Positions 7,442 through 15,084 of a stretch of 23,438 nucleotides of DNA are shown here, piece after piece (position 1 is the stretch's first letter; each line of letters begins with the position of its first letter). A program made the translations under genes and the position numbers. Below the pieces are notes generated by a model. It did no database searches. It had not been told where the DNA came from and saw only the letters and a list, made by a program, of their open reading frames with translations. The stretch comes from an uncultured Acidimicrobiaceae bacterium (GTDB lineage: Bacteria; Actinomycetota; Acidimicrobiia; Acidimicrobiales; RAAP-2): contig CALAYR010000152.1 in assembly GCA_937894805.1 (NCBI GenBank), positions 1 to 23,438 on the forward strand, given 5' to 3'.

Positions 7442-8239
7442 TCAATTTAGCGGAACGCTTAAAAAATTAACTTTCCGAAATGTTTCGCGAGAAATAAATT
7501 CTAGAAATTCCGTCAGAATTCGAGCAGTAGCACCCCAGACCAGATCTCCGGGAACCTTGAAAAAGTAGATCGGGAACGAACCATCTGCTGAAGTTGGTCG
7601 GCGACTAGACCTCCACCATCGCTCTTCGGCAAAAGACTCAACGTTCAAAAGATGTGCCAATGGCACGGTAAATACTCGGTCGACCTCATTGGGATCAATC
7701 ACAAATTTCGGCTTGCCGGTGTGAATGGCGACAATGGGAAAAATCGACGAATTGCTCGCCATCGTGACAATGGGCGTCAAGTAGCCGACGATGGTAAGAG
7801 CGTCGGAGCGTAATCCCACCTCCTCGTACGCTTCTCGAATTGCCGTTTGCGTAGGTGTTTCATCAAATTCACACCGCCCGCCAGGAAACGCCACTTCGTG
7901 ACGATGATTTTTCAAGTGAGCAGCTCGCCGAGTGAGCACAATTTGTACGCCTTCATCACTATCGAAGAGGCAGAGCAAAACGGCGGACTGGCGAACTTCT
8001 GTCTCTTGGTCGTGCTGATAGAGCGCCAGCTCGTCGTTCACTTCCGGCAGATGACTCGGGTCGACCACATAGTGGCCACGCAGTCGAAGGGAGATCTCCT
8101 CGGTGGTTAGAGAAGTCCAACCCTCGGAACTTCTCGATCCCCACGGAGGAGGCCGACCGGGCTCGCGACGGTCGACCAGGGGAAGCTGCTGGGGAAACTC
8201 GTGGCCCGGGAAGGGTGAGGCATGTGGTTCTATGGTCAT
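7442..8239 (-). CDS. Nudix hydrolase, CoA pyrophosphatase (NudL/NUDT7) type
   Basis: 265 residues. The Nudix box runs from Gly121 to Leu143: G-x5-E(127)-x7-R135-E136-x2-E139-E140-x-G-L, complete with the metal-binding glutamates. Directly before it, LTRRAAHLKNHRHEVAFPGG (102-121) matches the extra CoA-pyrophosphatase signature (L-T-x-R...H-x-G-x-V-x-F-P-G-G). This suggests cleavage of CoA or acyl-CoA into phosphopantetheine and 3',5'-ADP in the cytosol. The first 60 residues are proline-rich and unassigned. ATG 8239 has an excellent AGGAGGAGG five bases upstream. It is divergent from the MMPL transporter gene. Its stop lies about 50 bases before the glycan cassette, which may share transcription. 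Substrate is inferred from motif only. Confidence 0.9.
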   Translation of the reverse strand: MTIEPHASPFPGHEFPQQLPLVDRREPGRPPPWGSRSSEGWTSLTTEEISLRLRGHYVVDPSHLPEVNDELALYQHDQETEVRQSAVLLCLFDSDEGVQIVLTRRAAHLKNHRHEVAFPGGRCEFDETPTQTAIREAYEEVGLRSDALTIVGYLTPIVTMASNSSIFPIVAIHTGKPKFVIDPNEVDRVFTVPLAHLLNVESFAEERWWRSSRRPTSADGSFPIYFFKVPGDLVWGATARILTEFLEFISRETFRKVNFLSVPLN

Positions 8240-8294
8240 CGCTTCCTCCTCCTCTCAACGTAATCCAACGGGTCATCGAGATAGAGAGGACCGG

Positions 8295-8300
8295 TAAGAT
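8295..8300 (+). promoter_or_regulatory. Candidate -10 box for the MMPL transporter gene
   Basis: TAAGAT fits the actinobacterial TANNNT -10 pattern and would place the transcript start near 8307, the first base of the leader hairpin. There is no convincing -35 hexamer. A weak call resting on position and on the lack of a better candidate in this divergent region. Confidence 0.35.
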
Positions 8301-8306
8301 GACTCT

Positions 8307-8340
8307 GCGAACTTTGGTTCGCCACCCCCCCCCTTTTTTT
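8307..8340 (+). repeat. Leader hairpin followed by a C9T7 homopolymer tract
   Basis: GCGAAC (8307-8312), loop TTTG, and GTTCGC (8317-8322) form a perfect 6-bp hairpin. Nine C (8325-8333) and seven T (8334-8340) follow, ending just before the CTAGGAG ribosome site of the MMPL gene. The T-run stands too far from the stem for a classical terminator. The tract could be prone to slippage and change the leader length, or could be a sequencing or assembly artefact. Confidence 0.6.
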
Positions 8341-8356
8341 CTTGCCTAGGAGTTCT

Positions 8357-10516
8357 ATGTCATCGCTCGCTCGCTGGTGTGTTCGTCACCGTTTTGCCGT
8401 AATTTTGCTCTGGATCGCCCTGTTCGTAGGCCTGACCAGCGCGTCAGGCTCCCTCGGCACGAACTTCCGTGACACCTTCAACTTGCCCGGCACCGAATCC
8501 ACTAAGGCGCTGGGACTACTGGTGCAAGGTTTTGGTCAGACCGAAAAGGGCGACCAAGACAACATCGTTTTCCATGCGGTGAACGGCACCACCCTCAGCG
8601 ATCCCGCAACCCAGGCTGCAATCACCAAGACGCTGGCGGAGATTCGCACCCTGCCGAGTGTGGCCCTTGTCGTGAGCCCTTTTACAAGGGAGGGTGCCGC
8701 CCAGATCAGCCGAAAGGACGCTTCGATCGCATACGCCACCGTGGTCTTTACGGGTTCGGCATTCACGTTGAAGGTAGATGAAATCCGCGCCGTGGTGGAC
8801 AAGGCCTCCACGTTGCGGAATTCTTCACTCGAAGTTGAGTTCGGTGGTCGCGCCATCAGTCAGCTCAATCAACCCAAGGGCAACCCTGGTGAACTCTTTG
8901 GAATTTTGGCCGCCGGAATCATCTTGATTTTGGCCTTTGGATCCTTCTTGGCCATGCTGCTCCCGCTCGGAACAGCAATCTTTGCACTGGGAACCGCCTC
9001 AGCCGCCGTGGGCCTGTTGACTCACGCCTTCTCTATCGCAACCTTTGCACCCCAGTTGGCCTCACTCATTGGTCTCGGTGTAGGAATCGACTACGCCCTC
9101 TTTATTGTCACCCGCTACCGCCAGAGCCTGCTTAAGGGAATGAGCGTGGAAGACTCAGTGGCCACGGCCGTCAACACCTCCGGACGAGCGGTACTCTTCG
9201 CCGGTGCCACCGTGTGCATCGCGCTCCTCGGCATGCTGGTGCTCCGACTCAGCTTTCTCAACGGTGTGGCCATTGCCGCGTCGGTGACTGTCCTTATCAC
9301 CATGTTCGCCGCCATCACTCTTTTGCCAGCTCTGCTGCGCGTGATGGGGATGCGTGCGCTCAGCCGTCGTAGTCGCCGCCAGCTTGCGGCAGACGGTGGA
9401 TCGCATGAGAGTCAGCACCCTCGCTGGGATCAGTGGAGTGCCTTTGTGGCCAAGCGTCCAGTTCCGCTCGCGATAGCTGCCATCGCAGTGATCAGCGTCT
9501 TGATTGTCCCCTACTTCTCGCTGCACCTCGGTAATGCCGATCAGAGCACCGACCCGCAGACCAGCACCACCTACAAGGCATACTCATTGCTCTCTAAGGG
9601 TTTTGGCCCCGGGTTCAATGGTCCACTCCAAATCGTCGCTCCCATCACGAATGCCAGCGACCTTGAGACCATGGGCAAGTTGGCCGTTGGGATCCAGCAG
9701 AACCCCAACGTGGAACAGGTCGCACCGCTGCAGATCAGCGAAAACCGCAAAGTCGCTCTCTTGATGGTGTTCCAAAAGTCGGGTCCGTCGGACATTGCGA
9801 CCTCGGACTTGATTAAGTCCTTGCGAACCACAACCGTCCCCGAGTACACACAGGGCACCACGCTCCACGCCTACGTCGGTGGGTCCACCGCGATTTTTGA
9901 TGACTTCGCTCGCACCTTGTCCGACAAGCTGCCGCTCTTCATTGGCGTGATTGTCCTACTCGGCTGCCTGCTCTTGCTTATTGCCTTCCGCAGCCTGTTG
10001 ATTCCCGCCACCGCCGCACTCATGAACTTGCTCGCGGCGGGGGCGTCCTTTGGTGTCGTCGTTGCAGTCTTTCAGTGGGGCTGGGGTGGTTCACTGCTCA
10101 ACGTGGGCAGTGGCCCTATCGAGTCCTTCTTGCCAGTGATCATGATTGCCATTCTCTTCGGACTCTCGATGGACTACCAAGTCTTCCTAGTGAGTCGAAT
10201 GCACGAAGAGTGGGTTCACACCGGTGACAACAAGCACTCCGTCTTGCGGGGACAGGCCGACACCGGCCGCGTGATCACGGCCGCAGCCATGATCATGATT
10301 TCGGTCTTCGTGGCCTTCGTCTTTGGTGGCGAACGAGTGATTGCGGAGTTCGGTATCGGACTTGGCGCCGCTGTATTTCTCGACGCCTTCATTCTGCGCA
10401 CGGTCCTGGTTCCAGCGATGATGCACCTCATGGGCAATGCGAACTGGTGGCTTCCCGCCTGGCTCGACAAGAAGATGCCCCACCTCGCCGTTGAAGCACC
10501 GGACGAAGTGAACTAA
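8357..10516 (+). CDS. MMPL/RND-superfamily transporter
   Basis: 719 residues with the duplicated RND layout: one N-terminal membrane helix (about 10-30), an extracytoplasmic loop (about 35-175), a bundle of membrane helices with GLGVGIDYALFIVTRYRQ (Asp-Tyr at 245-246), a second large loop after the helix near 370-390, then a second bundle with GLSMDYQVFLVSRMHEEW (Asp606-Tyr607). The paired Asp-Tyr sites are the proton-relay positions known in MmpL proteins. It is a proton-driven exporter, probably of lipid or another hydrophobic compound, of the shorter YdfJ/MmpL-like actinobacterial class; substrate unknown. I start at ATG 8357 with AGGAG at 8348-8352; a TTG at 8342 in the same frame lies upstream of that site. 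Its TAA stop interlocks with the stop of the convergent amidohydrolase gene. Confidence 0.95.
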   Translation: MSSLARWCVRHRFAVILLWIALFVGLTSASGSLGTNFRDTFNLPGTESTKALGLLVQGFGQTEKGDQDNIVFHAVNGTTLSDPATQAAITKTLAEIRTLPSVALVVSPFTREGAAQISRKDASIAYATVVFTGSAFTLKVDEIRAVVDKASTLRNSSLEVEFGGRAISQLNQPKGNPGELFGILAAGIILILAFGSFLAMLLPLGTAIFALGTASAAVGLLTHAFSIATFAPQLASLIGLGVGIDYALFIVTRYRQSLLKGMSVEDSVATAVNTSGRAVLFAGATVCIALLGMLVLRLSFLNGVAIAASVTVLITMFAAITLLPALLRVMGMRALSRRSRRQLAADGGSHESQHPRWDQWSAFVAKRPVPLAIAAIAVISVLIVPYFSLHLGNADQSTDPQTSTTYKAYSLLSKGFGPGFNGPLQIVAPITNASDLETMGKLAVGIQQNPNVEQVAPLQISENRKVALLMVFQKSGPSDIATSDLIKSLRTTTVPEYTQGTTLHAYVGGSTAIFDDFARTLSDKLPLFIGVIVLLGCLLLLIAFRSLLIPATAALMNLLAAGASFGVVVAVFQWGWGGSLLNVGSGPIESFLPVIMIAILFGLSMDYQVFLVSRMHEEWVHTGDNKHSVLRGQADTGRVITAAAMIMISVFVAFVFGGERVIAEFGIGLGAAVFLDAFILRTVLVPAMMHLMGNANWWLPAWLDKKMPHLAVEAPDEVN

Positions 10517-12144
10517 GTCGGCACTCCGGCCAGCACCGTCCCCACGACACGGATGTTCTTGATCTCCATCGGATCAGTCGTGAGTGGGTTCTGAGCCAAG
10601 ACGGTGAAGTCGGCAGCTTTGCCCACTTCAATCGATCCGAGCTCGTGGTCAAGGTGCATCAATTCGGCGGCGCCGAGCGTCACCGCCCGAAGGGCCTCCA
10701 TCGGAGTCAAACGTTCCTGCTCTCCGAGAATCATGCCGGTGCGGGTCACCCGGTTAACGGCACACCACATCGTGAAGAGGGGCGCGACGGGGGTCACGGG
10801 CGCATCCGAGTGAATCGAAATCTTGATTCCCTTCGACAGGGCACTCTTCGCCGGGTTGCTGCGCAAGGCTCGCTCGGGACCCATGGTGGTGGTGTAGTGA
10901 ATATCACCCCAGTAAAAGAGGTGATTCGAGAAGAAGTTGAGAGCGACCCCGAGTTCAGCCGCGGCATCTAACTGTTCGGGCGACATCATCTGGGCGTGTT
11001 CGATGCGGTGGCGGTGATCATTACGCGGATCCGACTCAACAACATCGCGCAGGGCGAGCAGTGTCTCGTCAATTGCGCGGTCGCCGTTGGCATGAATCGC
11101 CACCTGAAAACCGGCCCGGTGAAAAGGGAGTACCGATTCCGTAATCGTCGCACGATCGAGAAGGAGATGTCCGTCCTCGCTGCCGTTGCAGTAACCGGGC
11201 CAGTTCAGCGCCGCCGTAAAGCCTTGAATGGAGCCGTCGGAAATCCACTTCAGCGGGCCTAGAAGGAATCTCTCATTGCAACGCCCTCGGATTGAGTGAA
11301 CTAACTCGAGACTTTCAGTGGGTGAGAGTCGGCGAAAGGTTTCGTACATATGGGGAGAAACGACAACCCGTACTGGCAATTCTCCCGAGGCCGCGTACTG
11401 CGCGTACTCATCAAAGACACGACCGAGAACGCGCACGGCAAGATCGGAATGAGTTGTCACTCCCGCGAGACGGGCCAGCTGGGCTCCGGCATCTAGTGAT
11501 GTCTTGGTTTCTTGTCGCATGGCGCCGACCGCATCGAAGATAAGGGCCATCGCCGTCTCGGCGAACTGACCAGTGGGCTCGCCATGGGCGTCCTTCATGA
11601 CGCCCAGCGCATCGGTCGCCGAAGAAATTCCCTGCTGGTTAATGAGGAGGGAGTTGGCGTACCCCCAGTGCAGTGAGGCATTCATCACGGACACGTAGTG
11701 CTCCGTACTCACCCGGTCTAGATCATGGCGAGTGAGGGTACGACCCTCCAGGAAGGTTGGATCAAAACCCACGCCAAAGACGTGTTCACCGGTGGTCGTG
11801 GCCGCAGCGACTTCTCGTAGGCGAGCAATCACTTCTTCGATGGACGTGCATCCTCGGTCCAGGGTGCCATCCGCTCGCTGGCGATCATCAAAGCCCAGCC
11901 AGAGATGCTGACTAAAGGAGCCGTTAGGCAGCAGGTGACCGTGAGCCTCAATAAAACCCGGCACCAAGACCGCATCGGCAAACCGATCATCCCGAGTGAA
12001 CTCAGTAGTGCCCAGTTGGGCAGTGACCGACTCAGTCGTTCCCACGTACAAGATGCGCCCGTCACGAACAGCAACGGCATTGGCGCGTTCATTGCTTCCA
12101 TCCAGTGTGACGCATTCGCGGGCAGTAAAGAGAGTGGTCGACAT
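10513..12144 (-). CDS. Amidohydrolase family protein, YtcJ-like (Amidohydro_3)
   Basis: 543 residues. The N-terminal beta-sandwich part ARECVTLDG...AVAVRDGRILYVG leads into a TIM barrel with the metal-binding His68-x-His70 in GFIEAHGHLLPNGS, then VAIHANGDRAIDETL, HRIEHAQMM and the aspartate in HSDAPVTPVAP. The C-terminal end returns to the sandwich (GSIEVGKAADFTVLAQNPL). These are marks of the YtcJ/N-substituted formamide deformylase-like group of metal-dependent hydrolases; the substrate cannot be inferred. ATG 12144 is chosen because MSTTLFTARE gives the usual family N-terminus; a TTG at 12162 is the alternative. No purine-rich ribosome site precedes either start. It lies downstream of the groEL terminator, so it probably has its own promoter, and its stop overlaps that of the MMPL gene on the other strand. 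Confidence 0.92.
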   Translation of the reverse strand: MSTTLFTARECVTLDGSNERANAVAVRDGRILYVGTTESVTAQLGTTEFTRDDRFADAVLVPGFIEAHGHLLPNGSFSQHLWLGFDDRQRADGTLDRGCTSIEEVIARLREVAAATTTGEHVFGVGFDPTFLEGRTLTRHDLDRVSTEHYVSVMNASLHWGYANSLLINQQGISSATDALGVMKDAHGEPTGQFAETAMALIFDAVGAMRQETKTSLDAGAQLARLAGVTTHSDLAVRVLGRVFDEYAQYAASGELPVRVVVSPHMYETFRRLSPTESLELVHSIRGRCNERFLLGPLKWISDGSIQGFTAALNWPGYCNGSEDGHLLLDRATITESVLPFHRAGFQVAIHANGDRAIDETLLALRDVVESDPRNDHRHRIEHAQMMSPEQLDAAAELGVALNFFSNHLFYWGDIHYTTTMGPERALRSNPAKSALSKGIKISIHSDAPVTPVAPLFTMWCAVNRVTRTGMILGEQERLTPMEALRAVTLGAAELMHLDHELGSIEVGKAADFTVLAQNPLTTDPMEIKNIRVVGTVLAGVPT

Positions 12145-12161
12145 AAGAGGTATGAATGCCA

Positions 12162-12167
12162 ATCGTA
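12162..12167 (-). promoter_or_regulatory. Candidate -10 box for the amidohydrolase gene
   Basis: Minus-strand TACGAT lies 17 bases before ATG 12144 and just after the groEL terminator. The same hexamer precedes tsaD. Transcription from here would give a leader of about a dozen bases without a Shine-Dalgarno site. Confidence 0.4.
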
Positions 12168-12185
12168 CAAGGCGTACCGAACAGC

Positions 12186-12214
12186 AAAAGGGCCGAGCCT
12201 TGCGGCTCGGCCCT
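12186..12214 (-). terminator. Intrinsic terminator of groES-groEL
   Basis: GGGCCGAGCC (12190-12199) and GGCTCGGCCC (12204-12213) form a perfect 10-bp GC-rich stem, extended by an A-T pair, around a 4-base loop. On the minus strand four T follow (12186-12189). It stands 22 bases after the groEL stop and separates groEL from the amidohydrolase gene. Confidence 0.93.
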
Positions 12215-12235
12215 ATGCGATTCCCGAGGGAATGA

Positions 12236-13867
12236 CTACATCATTCCGCCCATGCCACCCATGCCGGCGGCCGCACCAGCGGAACCGGGCTCTTCGGGCT
12301 TGTCGGCCACAATGGCCTCCGTGGTGAGCAGCAACGCAGCGATGGACGCAGCATTCTGCAGAGCTGAACGAGTTACCTTGGCGGGGTCAATGACTCCGGC
12401 CTTCACGAGGTCGACAATCTCACCCGTGTTGGCATTGAGACCGAATGAACCCGAGGCGTCAGCGACTTCGCGGACCTTGACGGCACCTTCGAAGCCAGCG
12501 TTGGCAGCAATGTGACGAAGCGGTGCTTCGAGAGCCACAGCAACGATCTTCGCACCAGTGGCCTCATCACCAACCAACGTGGCAATGACTTCTTCGACGG
12601 CCTTGCGGGCACGCACCAGTGCAGTACCACCACCGGCCACGATGCCTTCGTCGACGGCCGCACGAGTAGCGCTCAACGCGTCTTCGATGCGGTGCTTCTT
12701 TTCCTTGAGTTCAACTTCAGTAGCGGCTCCGACCTTGACGACGGCAACGCCACCGGCCAACTTGGCGAGACGCTCTTGGAGCTTCTCGCGGTCCCAGTCA
12801 GAGTCCGTCTCTTCGATCTCGCGCTTGATCTGAGCAACGCGACCCTTGACTTCATCTTCCGTTCCGTTACCGTCAACGATGGTGGTGTCATCCTTGGTCA
12901 CTACGACTCGGCGAGCGCGACCCAAGAGGTCGAGCGAAGCAGTGTCGAGCTTCAAGCCAATTTCTTCGGAGATAACTGTGGCACCCGTCAAGACGGCCAT
13001 GTCCTGAAGCATGGCCTTACGACGCTCACCGAAACCAGGGGCCTTAACGGCCACTGAGGTGAAGAGTCCACGAATCTTGTTAACGACCAACGTGGCGAGC
13101 GCTTCGCCGTCAACGTCTTCGGCGATGATCAACAGCGGGCGACCCGACTGCATGACCTTCTCGAGAACGGGAACGAGGTCGTGGACTGAAGAGATCTTGT
13201 TCGAGGTGAACAAGATGTAGGGGTCTTCGAGAACGGCCTCTTGGCGCTCGGCGTCAGTGACGAAGTACGGCGAGAGGTAACCCTTGTCGAACTGCATACC
13301 TTCGGTGAGCTCGAGCTCGATACCAAACGTGTTGGACTCTTCAACGGTTACGGTGCCGTCCTTGCCAACCTTGTCGATGGCCTCGGCGATTACTTCACCG
13401 ATAGCGGCGTCAGCGGCCGAGATCGTAGCGACCTGAGCAATCTGCGTCTTGCCGTCAACGGGCGTGGACTGGGCGTGGATGGATTCGACGGCAGCCTTGA
13501 CTGCCTTTTCGATACCGCGCTTCAGACCCGAAGGGTTAGCGCCAGCGGCCACGTTACGGAGACCTTCCTTGATCAAGGCTTGAGCCAAGACCGTGGCGGT
13601 CGTCGTACCGTCACCTGCGACGTCGTTCGTCTTGGTGGCGACTTCCTTGACGAGCTGGGCGCCCATGTTCTCAAAGGGGTCTTCCAGCTCAATCTCACGG
13701 GCAATGGAGACACCGTCGTTGGTAATGGTCGGCGCACCGAACTTCTTACCAATCACGACGTTGCGACCCTTGGGCCCGAGGGTTACCTTGACGGCATCGG
13801 TGAGCTTGTCGACACCGGCTTCGAGGCCGCGGCGGGCCTCGTCATCAAACTTCAAAAGCTTGGACAT
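12236..13867 (-). CDS. groEL: 60 kDa chaperonin GroEL
   Basis: 543 residues, the family length. This cytosolic double-ring ATPase folds proteins with the GroES lid. Visible marks are the N-terminal VDKLTDAVKVTLGPKGRNVVIGK nucleotide-site region, TNDGVSIAREIELEDPFENMGAQLVKEVA, and VAGDGTTTATVLAQALIKEG with the catalytic aspartate. The apical domain contains FDKGYLSPYFVTD and PLLIIAEDVDGEALATLVVNK; the equatorial return contains GGGTALVRA. The protein ends in the Gly-Met tail GMGGMGGMM. Preceded by GroES with a 41-base gap; AAAGGAA stands about six bases before the ATG. Regulation is probably shared with groES through the upstream CIRCE element, and transcription should end at the hairpin just downstream. 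A second groEL copy, common in actinobacteria, is not in this window. Confidence 0.99.
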   Translation of the reverse strand: MSKLLKFDDEARRGLEAGVDKLTDAVKVTLGPKGRNVVIGKKFGAPTITNDGVSIAREIELEDPFENMGAQLVKEVATKTNDVAGDGTTTATVLAQALIKEGLRNVAAGANPSGLKRGIEKAVKAAVESIHAQSTPVDGKTQIAQVATISAADAAIGEVIAEAIDKVGKDGTVTVEESNTFGIELELTEGMQFDKGYLSPYFVTDAERQEAVLEDPYILFTSNKISSVHDLVPVLEKVMQSGRPLLIIAEDVDGEALATLVVNKIRGLFTSVAVKAPGFGERRKAMLQDMAVLTGATVISEEIGLKLDTASLDLLGRARRVVVTKDDTTIVDGNGTEDEVKGRVAQIKREIEETDSDWDREKLQERLAKLAGGVAVVKVGAATEVELKEKKHRIEDALSATRAAVDEGIVAGGGTALVRARKAVEEVIATLVGDEATGAKIVAVALEAPLRHIAANAGFEGAVKVREVADASGSFGLNANTGEIVDLVKAGVIDPAKVTRSALQNAASIAALLLTTEAIVADKPEEPGSAGAAAGMGGMGGMM

Positions 13868-13908
13868 TGTTTTCCTTTTTTCGATATGTGGGCGCCGAAG
13901 CGCGTGGA

Positions 13909-14202
13909 CTACTTGGTGATAGTGGCGAGAACGTCACGGCTGGAGAGAATGAGGAGGTCCTCACCGTCAACCGTGATCTCGGTGCCGCCGTACTTGCTGA
14001 AGACAACAGTGTCGCCAGCCTTCACGCCGGTAGGAATCAGTTCGCCATTGAGCTCGGCGCGACGGCCGGGGCCGGCAGCGAGGACTTCGCCCTGCTGGGG
14101 CTTTTCTTTGGCGGTGTCGGGGATCACCAGGCCCGAAGCCGTAGTGGCTTCGGCGCCGTTGGGACGGACAACGATTCGGTCTTCTAAGGGGTGCAGTTGC
14201 AT
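13909..14202 (-). CDS. groES: 10 kDa co-chaperonin GroES
   Basis: 97 residues, the normal length. This heptameric lid binds the GroEL ring and closes the folding chamber. It begins LHPLEDRIVVRP. The mobile loop region EATTASGLVIPDTAKEKPQQGEV contains the hydrophobic GLVIP-type GroEL contact, followed by GEVLAAGPGRR, the roof turn, and the conserved VKAGDTVVFSKYGGTEI and LLILSSRDVLA. ATG 14202 has AGGAGG ten bases upstream. It is first in an operon with groEL, and the CIRCE element ends about 20 bases before its start codon, so HrcA repression with heat induction is expected by analogy. Confidence 0.99.
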   Translation of the reverse strand: MQLHPLEDRIVVRPNGAEATTASGLVIPDTAKEKPQQGEVLAAGPGRRAELNGELIPTGVKAGDTVVFSKYGGTEITVDGEDLLILSSRDVLATITK

Positions 14203-14223
14203 TGCTTTTCAGCCTCCTGGTAG

Positions 14224-14250
14224 TTAGCACTCAAGGATTACGACTGCCAA
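14224..14250 (-). promoter_or_regulatory. CIRCE element (HrcA operator) upstream of groES
   Basis: On the plus strand TTAGCACTC (14224-14232), a 9-base spacer, then GACTGCCAA (14242-14250). The consensus is TTAGCACTC-N9-GAGTGCTAA: the groES-proximal half is perfect and the other half has two mismatches, with exact N9 spacing. HrcA binds such sites to repress groES-groEL. hrcA is not in the window. The TTGGCA on the minus strand may double as part of the promoter. Confidence 0.88.
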
Positions 14251-14341
14251 TAGTAGCAGGACGAGCCAATCACCATTTCGCCCAGTTGTGGGGCCGAAGT
14301 GCCAATTTGCCCTAACTTGGCAGGAGTCTGAAGGAGTGACC

Positions 14342-15082
14342 ATGTCCTACCCCGTTCTCATTACCGGCGCCGCCTCAGGAATCGGGCGCGCCACAGCCGT
14401 AGCGCTCGCCGCTGCTGGTCGACCACTCGTCCTGTGGGATATCCAGGCCGAGCCCCTCGCCGAGCTGGCAGCAGAATTGGACGTCCCCACCACCATTGCG
14501 GCCTTTGACGTGACCGACGCCGCCAAGCGCCACGAGGCCTACGGCGCGGCGCGGGTCGCCCAGGGTGGATTCAGCGGTCTGGTGCACGCCGCCGGTGTTT
14601 CCGGACCTGAGCCCATCTCGGCCTTCACCGCCGAAAGTTGGGGCCGGACCATCGACATCAACCTCACCACGGCGGCCGTAATGACCCATGAACTGGCCGA
14701 CGATCTCGCCAACTCGGGCGAGGGTGCCATTGTCTACATCTCCTCGATTGAGGGCTACTTCGGCCACGCCTGGCTCCCGGCCTACTGCACCAGCAAGGCC
14801 GGGCTCTTGGGCCTCGCCCGTGCGGCCGGTCACGAGCTGGCTCCTCGTGGTGTCCGGATCAACTGCGTCTGCCCCGGCGCCATCGAGACGCCCATGCTGG
14901 CTCCCCTCCTTGAGAGTGACGACTTTCGAAACTCCATCACCACGCGTACGCCGCTAGGCCGCGTGGGTCGTCCGGACGATATTGCCGACGCCATCGTCTT
15001 CCTCTTGAGCCACCAGGCTCGTTTCATCACCGGCACCTCACTCGTCGTTGATGGAGGGCTCACGTCAATCGGTGGCATCTAG
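14342..15082 (+). CDS. Short-chain dehydrogenase/reductase (classical SDR)
   Basis: 246 residues with a Rossmann fold binding NAD(P). The cofactor motif is TGAASGIG (8-15); Asp33 in LVLWDIQ at the end of the second strand points to NAD rather than NADP. Further marks are HAAG (82-85), structural Asn107, and the catalytic Ser135, Tyr148 and Lys152 (YCTSK), then PGAIETPM and the C-terminal ITGTSLVVDGGLT common to 3-oxoacyl-ACP-reductase-like SDRs. Substrate unknown. ATG 14342 is chosen because AAGGAG stands five bases before it and the family start is M-x-x-P-V-L-I-T-G; an upstream in-frame start at 14288 adds an unlikely extension. It is divergent from groES and followed by an MFS transporter gene after two bases, so the two are probably co-transcribed. 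Confidence 0.93.
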   Translation: MSYPVLITGAASGIGRATAVALAAAGRPLVLWDIQAEPLAELAAELDVPTTIAAFDVTDAAKRHEAYGAARVAQGGFSGLVHAAGVSGPEPISAFTAESWGRTIDINLTTAAVMTHELADDLANSGEGAIVYISSIEGYFGHAWLPAYCTSKAGLLGLARAAGHELAPRGVRINCVCPGAIETPMLAPLLESDDFRNSITTRTPLGRVGRPDDIADAIVFLLSHQARFITGTSLVVDGGLTSIGGI

Positions 15083-15084
15083 CC

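Noticed and set aside
8317..8340. Intrinsic terminator upstream of the MMPL gene
   Set aside because: The T-run is separated from the 6-bp stem by a dozen bases of C, and no gene ends nearby on that strand.
13241..14227. Long plus-strand open frame antisense to groEL-groES
   Set aside because: It lies wholly opposite two certain genes, shows no family motif, and reflects the codon bias of GroEL; its end runs through the groES coding region.
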